Shown here: positions 16,896-26,140 of the stretch, in pieces
Layout of the letters: every line of letters starts with the position of its first letter
Numbering within the stretch: the stretch's first letter is position 1
NCBI GenBank assembly: GCA_963738545.1
Contig: CAVTXA010000009.1
Location: 806,001 to 870,000 of the forward strand
Direction: 5' to 3'
Origin: Bog-756 sp963738545
GTDB taxonomy: Bacteria; Actinomycetota; Acidimicrobiia; Acidimicrobiales; RAAP-2
DNA length: 64,000 nt
The notes under the pieces: generated by a model
What the model saw: the letters and a program-made list of their open reading frames with translations, nothing else
Database searches by the model: none
Told to the model about the DNA's origin: nothing
Translations under genes and position numbers: made by a program

Positions 16896-18991
16896 CGGAC
16901 TGGTGAACGTGTACCGGTCGGCGGCCACCACCGGACTGGAGCCATCCGCGTTGGCCACGGAGAGATCGACCGTGGTCCCGGCCGGCCCCGCCGGTGCCCG
17001 GGCCACCAGGGAGGTGGACGAGGTCACTGAGAACGACGCCGGGACCCCCCCGAACTGCACCGAGGTGGCACCGCTGAAGTTGTAGCCGCTCACGGTGACC
17101 GAGTTGCCTCCCGTCATCGGACCCTTGGGCGGCAGGACGCCGGTCACCACCGGGCACACGGGCGGTGACGTCAACGCGGCCAGGAGCCGGGAGCCCACCG
17201 GTGATCCCCACCCGGTGGCCACGTCGTAGTTGGGCGTGGCCGCATACCGCCCGCCGCTGGCGGCGAGCAGGGCGTTGGATCCCACCGTGATGTCGTTGAA
17301 CGGGGTCCCCGCACACGATCCTGCGTCATAGAGCACGGGATTGACCATTCCCGCCGAGGCACCGGCGGGCAGGAGTCGCTGGTCGATGACGCCGATCAGG
17401 GCCGCCCAGAGGGGCGACGCGCCGCTGGTGCCCCCGACGACACCCCAGGTTCCTCCCCGGTAGGACCAGTAGATGGCGTAGCCGTGGGCCGGGTCGGCCG
17501 AGGCGGAGACATCGGGCACCTCACGGCAGCTCGCGCGACCCAGGGTGGCGCACTGGGCCACGGCCGCCGGGGCGTCCACCCCCGGGCCGGTCTGCCAGGA
17601 CGGCTGGGCGAAGTCCGAGGAGACCCCACCGCCGCCGGATCCGTAGAAGTCGTCCCACACCGACTCGGCAGGAGGGGACCCCGCCGAGGTGAGCGAGGTG
17701 CCGCCCACGCCGGTGACGTCGGGCTGGTCGGCCGGGTCGTCCACGGTCACCGTGGTGGAGGGCTGGGTCGGGTAGCAGTCGGTGGAGCCCGAGTCCCCCG
17801 AAGCCGCCACCACCGTCTGGCCCTGGGCCGCGGCCTGGGCGAAGAGCGCGGACTCGGTGGCCTGCTGGTTCCCTTGCATGGCCATCTGGGGCTCGCACAG
17901 GCCCCAGCTGGTGGTGATGACCTTCAGCGAGGAGTCGTTGACCATGGCGTCGTAGGTGTCGATAGGAGGGCTCGGCAGTTCCCGGTCTGGGGCCCGGTGT
18001 ACACCTTGACGGTGGCACCGGGGGCCAGGCCGATCACGTCCTCGATGTCGAGTGCCGCCTCCCCCTGCTGGGTCGTGGTCCCCGCCCCCTGTCGACGGGG
18101 AATCGGTGACCGAGGTGTGATGCCGTAGCACGACTTGTAGGCGGCGATGTCGGACGGCGTGTAGGGCTCCAGCTCGTAGACCCCGATGGTCACGCCGGTG
18201 CCGTCGAGGCCGGCGCCGTAGAGGGCGTTGAACCCGTAGGCCGCGGCCAGCTGGTTGGCCGTGTAGGCGCCGGTGTTGGCGGCCGCCACACACGTTCCCG
18301 GGCCGATCGAGGGGACGACGCCCGGTACCCGTCCGCCTTCGGTCCCCCCCGATGCCGTCGATGCCCCCGGGGGCGTGGTCACCAGCTGGGGCTCGGGTGT
18401 CGCCACCGTGGAGAGCCCGATGACCCCGGCCACCGACGGGACCAGCGAGGAGGGGACAGCGGGCTGCTGGGCGGCGAACCGGGCCACCCGACCGTCGGCC
18501 AGCTGGGTGGAGACGAGGGACACGTCGAGCGCCTGTTCCACCTGCGCTGTCGACCCGGTGACCGGAATCAGCAGCCCGTTCGGGGACGTCGGACCGGGCT
18601 GAAGGCCCGAGGAGGTCAGCCAGGCCCGGGTGGCCGCGATGGTGGCCGGCGTGGGGCCGAAGGTCGATCCGAACTGGCCGGCGGCCAGGTAGTGGTGGTA
18701 CTGGGGCGATCCCGGGGTCGACACGGCGGCGACGAAGGCGTCGAGGGCCGCCGGGTCGCGCGGGTGGAGGGCCACGTCGACGGTGACGGTGGCCGAGGCG
18801 TCGGCCGGGCCCACCACGGCCGAGCCCGCGGGGAGGCTGGGTGTGGGGCCGGCCAGGCGGACGGAGGGCCCGGGGCCGCCGGGCGTCGCCGCTCCGGCCG
18901 AGCCCGCTTGGCCGGCCGCCGCCGTGATCAGGGACAGCACCAGGCAGGCGAGAACCACCCGCCCCCTGCGTCCCCGTCCCTGCCGCTGCAT
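16149..18991 (-). pseudogene. Secreted S53 (sedolisin/kumamolisin) protease with IPT/TIG domain and six C-terminal repeats, frameshifted
   Basis: The N-terminal frame (18991 to about 17975) encodes a Sec signal peptide (about 1-35), a pro-kumamolisin domain (ATVTVDVALHPRDPAALDAFV, QYHHYLAAGQFGSTFG) and the catalytic start with Glu311 and Asp315 in GEAALDIED. The other frame (about 17985 to 16149) continues with PPIDTYDAMVND, the oxyanion Asp in AASGDSGS, and the nucleophile Ser in GGTSGASPLW. An IPT/TIG domain (ITGVLPPKGP-type, VTVSGYNFSGATSVQFGG) and six 42-residue repeats follow. The length, 2843 bases, is one short of 948 codons, so one missing base near 17965-17985 explains the break. All catalytic residues survive, so this is either a sequencing error or a very recent lesion. 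Sedolisins are often acid-active. Confidence 0.85.
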
Positions 18992-19006
18992 GGCCGACAG
19001 TCTGTC

Positions 19007-20386
19007 CTATTCCGCCGGGATGGCCGGGTCGCGGGACTCGGCCCCCGCCGGGGGGACGGGCGCGGCTTCCGGTCCCGGTCCGGGTTCGGCGTCGGGGCCG
19101 CCTTCGGCCCGCCACCGGTTCAGGCGTTCGGCCACCACCGCCTCATGACCTCGGTCGCTCGGCTCGTAGTAGCGATGGCCGGTCAGCTCGTCGGGTCGGT
19201 ACTGCTGCTCGGCCCAGGCCCCGGGGAGGTCGTGGGGGTAGACGTAGCCCTCGCCGTGGCCGATCGACCCCGCACTCCGGTAGTGGGCGTCCCGGAGGTG
19301 GGCGGGCACCGTGCCCCTCGGCCCTTCACGGACATCCCGCTGGGCCAGACCCAGGGCCACGGTGACCCGGTTGGACTTGGGCGCGCAGGCCAGATGCACG
19401 ACGGCCTGGGCCAGGTTGAGCTGGGCCTCGGGCAGCCCGACGAACTCGACGGCCCGGGCGGCCGCATCGGCCACCACCAGGGCCAGGGGGTCGGCCTCGC
19501 CGATGTCCTCACTGGCCAGGATGACCAGTCGGCGGGCGATGAACCGGGCGTCCTCCCCCGCCTCGAGCATCCGGGCCAGCCAGTACAGCCCGGCGTCGGG
19601 GTCCGATCCCCGCACCGACTTGATGAAGGCACTCACCTGGTCGTAGTGATCGTCCTCGCCGTAGTGGTGGAGACGCGAGTGACGGGCCCGCTCCACGTCC
19701 CCGAGCGAGACCGGGGCCGATCCGGCCAGGGCCATGGCCACCTCGAGCGTGGTGAGGACGGCCCGGGCGTCGCCGTCGGCCAGCCCCACCAGGGCGGCCA
19801 CCGCGTCCGGCTCTGCCGTCGCCCCCTCGGCGGCCAGGCCCCGGGACACCACCTCCTCCAGCTCCGGAAGGGACAGGGGCTCGAGACGCCACAGGGTCGA
19901 GCGGGACAGCAGGGGCGCGTTGACCTCGAAGAAGGGGTTCTCCGTGGTGGCGCCGATCAGGACCAAGAGCCCCTCTTCGACCGAGGGAAGCAGGGCGTCC
20001 TGTTGGGAGCGGTTGAACCGGTGAACCTCGTCGAGGAACAGGATGGTCCCCCGGCCCTGCTCGCCGAGGAGTCGGCGGGCACCCTCCACCACCTCGCGCA
20101 CGTCCTTCACGCCGGCGCTGACCGCCGAGAGGGGCACGAACCGCTTGGCTGTGGCCGTGGCCACCACCGAGGCCAGGGTGGTCTTCCCCGTCCCCGGTGG
20201 GCCCCACAGGATGGCCGAGGTCAGGCGGTCGGCCTCGATCAGGGCCCGCAGCGGAGCCCCCGGCCCCACCAGATGCTGCTGGCCGATGATCTGGTCGAGT
20301 GTGGTGGGCCGGAGCCGGGCGGCGAGCGGGGCCCGGGCGGCCAGACGCTCCTCGGCGGCGCCGGAGAAGAGATCGTCGCCGGCCAT
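19007..20386 (-). CDS. rarA: Replication-associated recombination protein A (MgsA-type AAA+ ATPase)
   Basis: A 459-residue AAA+ ATPase related to clamp loaders that acts at stalled replication forks. The N-terminal motif is LAARLRPTTLDQIIGQQHLVG. Walker A is WGPPGTGKTT (about 61-70), Walker B FLDEVHRFN, and sensor 1 GATTENPFFEVN. The C-terminal MgsA tetramerisation region includes QVSAFIKSVRGSDPDAGLYWLARML and DIGEADPLALVVADAA. The last ~30 residues are a Pro/Glu-rich tail. It ends just before the S53 protease start and lies nine bases after aspS. Confidence 0.95.
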   Translation of the reverse strand: MAGDDLFSGAAEERLAARAPLAARLRPTTLDQIIGQQHLVGPGAPLRALIEADRLTSAILWGPPGTGKTTLASVVATATAKRFVPLSAVSAGVKDVREVVEGARRLLGEQGRGTILFLDEVHRFNRSQQDALLPSVEEGLLVLIGATTENPFFEVNAPLLSRSTLWRLEPLSLPELEEVVSRGLAAEGATAEPDAVAALVGLADGDARAVLTTLEVAMALAGSAPVSLGDVERARHSRLHHYGEDDHYDQVSAFIKSVRGSDPDAGLYWLARMLEAGEDARFIARRLVILASEDIGEADPLALVVADAAARAVEFVGLPEAQLNLAQAVVHLACAPKSNRVTVALGLAQRDVREGPRGTVPAHLRDAHYRSAGSIGHGEGYVYPHDLPGAWAEQQYRPDELTGHRYYEPSDRGHEAVVAERLNRWRAEGGPDAEPGPGPEAAPVPPAGAESRDPAIPAE

Positions 20387-20395
20387 GACGACAGC

Positions 20396-22159
20396 TCAGT
20401 CCCGGGGCGGGAGGGGCCGCAGCCCCAGGTCGGCGAGCACGCCGGGGGCCAACGGCTTGGGCGCACCGGTCATGGGGTCCGATCCGGACTGGGTCTTCGG
20501 GAAGGCGATGACCTCGCGGATGGAGTCCTCCCCGGCGAAGATGGCCGCCAACCGGTCGATGCCCACGGCGAACCCGGCGTGGGGCGGTGCCCCGAAGCGG
20601 AAGGCGCCGAGCAGGAAGCCGAACCGGGCCTCGGCCTCCTCCTCACCGATGCCCAGGACCGCAAAGACACGGCTCTGGATGTCAGCCCGGTGGATCCTCA
20701 CGCTGCCCGAGCCCAGCTCCCATCCGTTGAGCACCAGATCGTAGGCCTGGGAGCGCACCGAGGCGGGATCGCTCTCCAGGCGGTCGATGTCCTCGGCGTG
20801 GGGCATGGTGAAGGGATGGTGGGCGGCCACCGGATGGCCGGCGTCGTCGGTCCCGTCGAACATGGGGAAGTCCACCACCCACAGGTACCGGTAGGGACCC
20901 TCGCTGACTGGGCGCCCCCCGAGATCGACCCGCAGGTGTCCGAGGACGGTGCAGGCCAGCCGGTACTCGTCGGCCACCACCAGCACCAGGTCACCTTCGG
21001 CCGCCCCGGTGGCCGCCAGCAGCCCGCCCCGCTCCTCGTCGGACAGGAACCGGTCGAGCGGCGAGTCGAGGGCCAGGGCCCCGTGGTCGCCCGAGGTGAC
21101 CCGGAACCAGGCCAGTCCCTTGGCCCCGAGGGCCCGGGCCCGGTCAGTGAGGTTGTCCAGCCGGGAACGGGTCAGGGTGGCTCCGCCCTCGAGGACCAGG
21201 GCCTTCACACACGGTGCCCCGAAGGCCTTGACCCCGGTGCCCTCGAACACCGGGGACAGCTCGACGAGCTCCATGCCGAAGCGCAGGTCGGGCTTGTCGG
21301 TGCCGTACCGGTCGACGGCCTCGGCCCAGGTCATGGTGGGGATGGCCCCGGGCCGCTCCCCGGTGACCGCCTCGGCGGCGTCCAGGACGGCCTCGGACAC
21401 GAACCCCAGCACATCCGCCTGGCCCACGAAGGACGCCTCCACATCCAGCTGGGAGAACTCGAACTGCCGGTCGGCCCGCAGGTCCTCGTCGCGCAGGCAC
21501 CGGGCGATCTGGTAGTACCGGTCGACGCCGGCCACCATCAACAGCTGCTTGGCCAGCTGCGGGCTCTGGGGAAGGACGTAGCAGCTCCCCGGGGTCAGGC
21601 GGCTGGGTACGGCGAACTCCCGGGCCCCTTCAGGGGTGGGCGCCCAGAGCAGGGGGGTCTCCACCTCGACGAAACCCTGGCGGTCCATCGCCGCCCGCAA
21701 GGCGCCGTTGACCACGGCCCGCACCCGCAGGTTGGCCTGCATCCGGGGACGGCGGAGGTCCACGAACCGGTGCTTCAGCCGGATCACCTCGTCCACCTCG
21801 ACCCGGTCGTCCACGGCGAAGGGAGGAGGGTCGGCCCGATTGAGCACGGTCACCGTGCACTCCCCCAACTCCACCTGTCCCGTGGGGAGGTCGGGATTGG
21901 CGGTGCCCTCGGGACGGGGTCGGACCGTGCCCTCCACGGCCAGCACGTACTCGCTGCGCACGTCCACGGTCCCGGGGATCACGCACTGGACGATGCCCGA
22001 GTGGTCACGCAGGTCGATGAAGGCCAGGTGCTCACCGTGCTCGCGACGTTTGGCCACCCATCCGCACACCGTGACCGTGGTGCCCACGTCCCCGATCCCG
22101 AGGGATCCACACAGGTGGGTCCGCATGGAGGTCGCTTGGTGGGGAACGGGGACAGTCAC
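20396..22159 (-). CDS. aspS: Aspartyl-tRNA synthetase, bacterial type
   Basis: A 587-residue class II synthetase. The N-terminal OB-fold anticodon domain holds GWVAKRREHGEHLAFIDLRDHSG. The catalytic core has RHRFVDLRRP-type KHRFVDLRRPRMQANL, QSPQLAKQLLMVAGVDRYYQIARCLRDEDLRADRQFEFSQLDVEASF and the terminal motif 3 PHAGFAVGIDRLAAIFAGEDSIREVIAFPK. The bacterial GAD insertion domain is present. The start is GTG at 22159, preceded by AAAGGA at a suitable distance. A TACTGT hexamer within the 66-base gap to hisS may be a -10 element. Whether it also charges tRNA-Asn cannot be decided here. Confidence 0.97.
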   Translation of the reverse strand: MTVPVPHQATSMRTHLCGSLGIGDVGTTVTVCGWVAKRREHGEHLAFIDLRDHSGIVQCVIPGTVDVRSEYVLAVEGTVRPRPEGTANPDLPTGQVELGECTVTVLNRADPPPFAVDDRVEVDEVIRLKHRFVDLRRPRMQANLRVRAVVNGALRAAMDRQGFVEVETPLLWAPTPEGAREFAVPSRLTPGSCYVLPQSPQLAKQLLMVAGVDRYYQIARCLRDEDLRADRQFEFSQLDVEASFVGQADVLGFVSEAVLDAAEAVTGERPGAIPTMTWAEAVDRYGTDKPDLRFGMELVELSPVFEGTGVKAFGAPCVKALVLEGGATLTRSRLDNLTDRARALGAKGLAWFRVTSGDHGALALDSPLDRFLSDEERGGLLAATGAAEGDLVLVVADEYRLACTVLGHLRVDLGGRPVSEGPYRYLWVVDFPMFDGTDDAGHPVAAHHPFTMPHAEDIDRLESDPASVRSQAYDLVLNGWELGSGSVRIHRADIQSRVFAVLGIGEEEAEARFGFLLGAFRFGAPPHAGFAVGIDRLAAIFAGEDSIREVIAFPKTQSGSDPMTGAPKPLAPGVLADLGLRPLPPRD

Positions 22160-22225
22160 GGGAGATCCTTTCGGGGATGGGACCCGATCACGGGACCACG
22201 GACACAGTAGGGCCAGACCGCGCCG

Positions 22226-23566
22226 TCATCGACCGTCCGGTCCCCCCGTCCCCTCGGCGCCGTCCACCGGGCCCGCACCTGCCCCGTCGGCGGCCAGGCC
22301 CGCCGTCACCTCCCGCACCACCTCGACGGCTCGGGCACGGGGCACGGTGCGCTGGTCCCCACGGCCGCGCAGCGGCCGCAGGGTCACCGTGCCCGCGGCC
22401 ACCTCGTCGGGACCCACGATCAACGCCACCCGGGCGCCGGAGCGGTCGGCCGACTTCATCTGCGACTTGAGCGAGCGTCCATCGAAGGCCCGGTCGGCCC
22501 GCAGGCCGGCCCGACGCAGTTCGGCGGTCAGGTCACGGGCGCCCTCCCCTCCGGTCACGTCCACCACGAAGGCGTCGAGGGGGGTCGGCGTCACGACGAA
22601 GGCCCCTTCGGCGTCACAGGCCAACAGGATGCGCTCGATCCCCAGTCCGAACCCGATGCCCGGCGTCGGTGGCCCACCCAGCATGGCCACCATTCCGTCA
22701 TAACGGCCACCGCCCCCGATGCCATTCTGGGCCGACTCGAGGGCCACCGAGGCGAACTCGAAGGTGGTCCGGGTGTAGTAGTCGAACCCCCGGACCAGTC
22801 GGTGGTCGATCACGAAGGGCACGCCGAGGGCCGTCAGGCCGCTGGTGACCCGGGCGAAGTGGGCGCGACAGGGTTCGCACAGGTGGTCGCCGAGGGCCGG
22901 GGCGTCGGCGGTGGCCGCCAGGCAGGCGGGCCGCTTGCAGTCGAGCACGCGGAGCGGATTGGCCTCGAATCGGTCTTGGTGCTCGGGACACAGGTCGTCC
23001 CGGCGCTCGGCCAGGAAGCCCCGCAGCAGATCGAGGTAGTCGGGGCGGCACACGGCATCGCCCATGGAGTTGATCCGGAGGTCGAAGGAGTCGAGTCCCA
23101 GAGCCCGGTAGAAGCCGTCGGCCAGCGACACCACCTCGACATCGAGGTCGGCGTCCTCGGTCCCGATGACCTCGACCCCGAGCTGGTGGTGCTGGCGGTA
23201 CCGTCCGGCCTGGGGCCGTTCGTAGCGGAAAGCCGGCGTGGCGTACCAGGCCTTCCAGGGCAGCGGTGGGCGGTGCTGGACATAGGCCCGGACGATGGGG
23301 GCCGTGCCCTCCGGCCGCAGGGCCAGGGCCCGTCCTCCCCGGTCCTCGAACTCGTACATCTCCTTGCCCACCACGTCGCTACCCTCACCGGTGCCCCGGC
23401 GGAACACCCGCACGTCCTCGAAGATCGGCGTGTGGGCCAGGCCATAGCCGGCCGACTCCACGTGGCCGGCGAAGGCGGCCAGCAGGGCCTCCCACCGTGC
23501 CGACTCGGGGAACAGGACGTCGTGGGTGCCGCTCGGGGCGCGCGCGGCCAGGGAGTCGTCGGTCAC
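22226..23566 (-). CDS. hisS: Histidyl-tRNA synthetase
   Basis: A 446-residue class II synthetase. Motif 1 region is GTHDVLFPESARWEALL. Motif 2 is ALRPEGTAPIVRAYV with FRYERPQAGRYRQHHQLGVEVIG. The histidine-specific signature is LVRGFDYYTRTTFEF, and motif 3 is GIGFGLGIERILLA. The C-terminal anticodon-binding domain (about 325-420) is followed by a Gly/Ala-rich tail. It starts six bases after the rel stop and is probably cotranscribed with rel and aspS, as in M. tuberculosis. Confidence 0.96.
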   Translation of the reverse strand: MTDDSLAARAPSGTHDVLFPESARWEALLAAFAGHVESAGYGLAHTPIFEDVRVFRRGTGEGSDVVGKEMYEFEDRGGRALALRPEGTAPIVRAYVQHRPPLPWKAWYATPAFRYERPQAGRYRQHHQLGVEVIGTEDADLDVEVVSLADGFYRALGLDSFDLRINSMGDAVCRPDYLDLLRGFLAERRDDLCPEHQDRFEANPLRVLDCKRPACLAATADAPALGDHLCEPCRAHFARVTSGLTALGVPFVIDHRLVRGFDYYTRTTFEFASVALESAQNGIGGGGRYDGMVAMLGGPPTPGIGFGLGIERILLACDAEGAFVVTPTPLDAFVVDVTGGEGARDLTAELRRAGLRADRAFDGRSLKSQMKSADRSGARVALIVGPDEVAAGTVTLRPLRGRGDQRTVPRARAVEVVREVTAGLAADGAGAGPVDGAEGTGGPDGR

Positions 23567-23572
23567 GTCGAC

Positions 23573-26065
23573 TCAGTCCCTCTTGCCCGGGAGGATGCGG
23601 TAGACGTCGTAGACGGCGTCGAGGTGACGGATGAGATTGAGCACCGACTCGAGGTGACCGGGGTCGGCCAGCTCCACGTCGAAGCGCATCCGGCTGATCC
23701 GGTCGGAGTCGGTCTGCGTGTTGGCGCTGACGATGTTGAGGTGGTGCTCGGACACCACCTTGGTGACGTCGGTCAGCAAGCGGGACCGGTCGATGGCCAC
23801 GACCTCGATGGTGGCCACGAAGACCCCCGAGGAACGGTGGTCCCACTCCACTTCGATGAGGCGCTCCCGTGACCGGCTGGCCAGTGAGGCGGCGTTGGCG
23901 CAGTCGGCCCGGTGGACCGACACCCCCCGGCCCCGGGTGACGAAGCCCACGATCTCGTCGCCGGGCACCGGCGTGCAGCAGCGGGACAGCCGCACCATGA
24001 GGTCGTCCAGGCCCTCCACGTAGACCCCGACAGCCGAGCCCCGACCCGGTCGGGGGGCAGTGGGCTGCTGGCGGGCCGTGACCGGGAGCTGCTCCTCGTA
24101 GACCCCGCCGCGCAGGTCCCGCAGGATGCGCTGGGCCACCGCACGGGCCGAGACCCGGCTATCCCCGATGGCGGCATGGAGGGCGTCCATGTCGGCGTAG
24201 TTCATCGCCGCGGCCACGTCGGTCAGGGCCCGCTCCGAGGCCAGCTTCTGAACGGGCAGGCCCTCCCGACGGAGCTCTTTGATCAACTCCTCACGGCCGA
24301 ACTCGATGGCATCCTCACGACGCTCCCGGGAGAACCACTGGCGGATCTTGGTCCGGGCCCGGGACGACGCCACCATGCCCAGCCAGTCCCGGGACGGTCC
24401 CGCCGTGGGGGCCTTGGACGTGAAGATCTCGACGGTGTCGGCTGAGTTCAGCCGGGTGTCGAGGGGCACCAGGCGTCCGTTGACCTTGGCGCCGATACAC
24501 CGGTGCCCGACCTCGGTGTGGATGGAGTAGGCGAAGTCCACCGGGGTGGCGTTGGCGGTGAGGGCGATGACCTTGCCCTTGGGGGTGAACACGTAGACCT
24601 CGTCCTCCTCGAGGTCAAGCTTGAGGGCCTCGAGGAATTCGATGGGGTCGGTGGTCTCGTTCTGGAAGTCGACGATCCGCTGCATCCACTCGATCTCGGC
24701 GGTGGTCGACGATGTCTCCTTGGCCAGGGCCAGACGCTCGGCCCGGCGGTCCCGCTCGGCGAGTTCGGCCCGCTGGGCCGGGGTCATGGAGGAGGCCTTC
24801 TTGGTCGCCGCCTTCCCGGTGTCGGCCTTGGTCCCCTCGGGTGCCCCGGCGGCCGGGCCCCGCTTGCCCGCGGCCTTGTCCCCCCGCGTCTTGGCTCCGG
24901 TCCCCGCGTCCTTGCCGGCCTTGGGAGTCGTGGCGATGGGGCGGCCGGGGTTCTCCTTGTAGCCCCAGTGGGCGGCGATCCCGTACTCGGCCCGACGGTG
25001 CATCTCGTGGGTCCGGACCTGCACCTCGATGGGCTTGCCGTCGAGTCCGATCACCGTGGTGTGCAACGACTGGTAGAGGTTGAACTTGGGCGAGTTGATG
25101 TAGTCCTTGAAGCGACCCTGGACCGGCGGCCAGATGGCGTGGATGGAGCCCAGGGCGGCCCAGCAGTCCTTCTCGGCCTCGACGATGACCCGGATCCCCA
25201 CCAGGTCGTAGAGGTCGTCGAACTCCTTGCCCCGCACCACCATCTTCTCGTAGATGCTCCACAGGTGCTTCGGCCGTCCGGTGACCTCGGCGTTGATGGA
25301 GGAGGCCGCCAGGCGTTCACGCACCGACACCAGCACCCGGGCCAGGAACTCGTCACGCAGTGGGGCGCGGCTGGCCACCATCTGTTCGATCTCCGCGTAC
25401 CGCTTGGGGTGGAGGGTGGCAAAGGCCAGGTCCTCGAGCTGCCAGCGGACCTCTTGGATCCCCAGTCGGTGGGCGAGCGGGGCGTAGATGTCCAGGGTCT
25501 CCTGGGCCGAGCGGCGTTGCTTCCACTCCGGCATGACGGCCAGGGTGCGCATGTTGTGGAGGCGGTCGGCCAGCTTGATGATGAGCACCCGCCAGTCGTT
25601 GGCCATGGCCACCAGCATCTTGCGCACCGTGGCCGCCTGTTGGGCCTCCTTCGAGTCGAACTGGAGGCGGTCGAGCTTGGTCACCCCGTCGACGATGAGC
25701 GCCACGGCCGGGCCGAAGTCCCGGTCGATGACCTCGTTGGTCACCCCGGTGTCCTCCACGGCGTCATGGAGCAGGGCGGCGGCCACGGTCATGGCGTCGA
25801 GCCCCAGGTCGGCGACGATGCCGGCCACGGCGATGGGATGGGTGATGTAGGGCTCGCCCGAGCGACGCAGCTGGCCGGCGTGGGCCACGGTGGCTGTCTC
25901 GGCCGCCCGGACGATGAGGGAGGTGTCGTCACCGGGATGGCGGCGGAGGAACGACTGGATCACCGGCGTGAGCAGGGCGGCCTCGTTCTCGGGCAGCGTG
26001 GAGTCGGCGAGATCGGTCTCACCGGTGGCGGTACCCTCGGCTGGGACGGGCGTGGCCAGGGCCAT
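23573..26065 (-). CDS. rel: Bifunctional (p)ppGpp synthetase/hydrolase Rel
   Basis: An 830-residue long RSH enzyme that makes and degrades the alarmone (p)ppGpp. The hydrolase domain has HAGQLRRSGEPYITHPIAVAG and the intact HDxxED motif in LLHDAVEDTG. The synthetase domain has GRFKDYINSPKFNLYQSLHTTV and RTHEMHRRAEYGIAAHWGYKE. The TGS domain has VYVFTPKGKVIALTANATPVDFAYSIHTEVGHRCIGAKVNG, and the C-terminal ACT domain ends near 828. Between synthetase and TGS (about residues 372-455) is a Lys/Ala/Gly-rich insertion, longer than in the usual actinobacterial enzyme. It follows secF after a 75-base gap. Confidence 0.96.
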   Translation of the reverse strand: MALATPVPAEGTATGETDLADSTLPENEAALLTPVIQSFLRRHPGDDTSLIVRAAETATVAHAGQLRRSGEPYITHPIAVAGIVADLGLDAMTVAAALLHDAVEDTGVTNEVIDRDFGPAVALIVDGVTKLDRLQFDSKEAQQAATVRKMLVAMANDWRVLIIKLADRLHNMRTLAVMPEWKQRRSAQETLDIYAPLAHRLGIQEVRWQLEDLAFATLHPKRYAEIEQMVASRAPLRDEFLARVLVSVRERLAASSINAEVTGRPKHLWSIYEKMVVRGKEFDDLYDLVGIRVIVEAEKDCWAALGSIHAIWPPVQGRFKDYINSPKFNLYQSLHTTVIGLDGKPIEVQVRTHEMHRRAEYGIAAHWGYKENPGRPIATTPKAGKDAGTGAKTRGDKAAGKRGPAAGAPEGTKADTGKAATKKASSMTPAQRAELAERDRRAERLALAKETSSTTAEIEWMQRIVDFQNETTDPIEFLEALKLDLEEDEVYVFTPKGKVIALTANATPVDFAYSIHTEVGHRCIGAKVNGRLVPLDTRLNSADTVEIFTSKAPTAGPSRDWLGMVASSRARTKIRQWFSRERREDAIEFGREELIKELRREGLPVQKLASERALTDVAAAMNYADMDALHAAIGDSRVSARAVAQRILRDLRGGVYEEQLPVTARQQPTAPRPGRGSAVGVYVEGLDDLMVRLSRCCTPVPGDEIVGFVTRGRGVSVHRADCANAASLASRSRERLIEVEWDHRSSGVFVATIEVVAIDRSRLLTDVTKVVSEHHLNIVSANTQTDSDRISRMRFDVELADPGHLESVLNLIRHLDAVYDVYRILPGKRD

Positions 26066-26140
26066 CTCTAGAGGGTACCTGTCGAAGCGGTCGGATCGGT
26101 ACCTTGCCGGCGCCGGGCGCCGCCCGTCAGGACCCGGGAA

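Noticed and set aside
18692..22210. Very long plus-strand open frame (1172 codons) opposite rarA and aspS
   Set aside because: It lies antisense to two well-supported genes, has no recognisable domain, and is Gly/Gln/His/Val-rich in the way expected from reading high-GC genes backwards.
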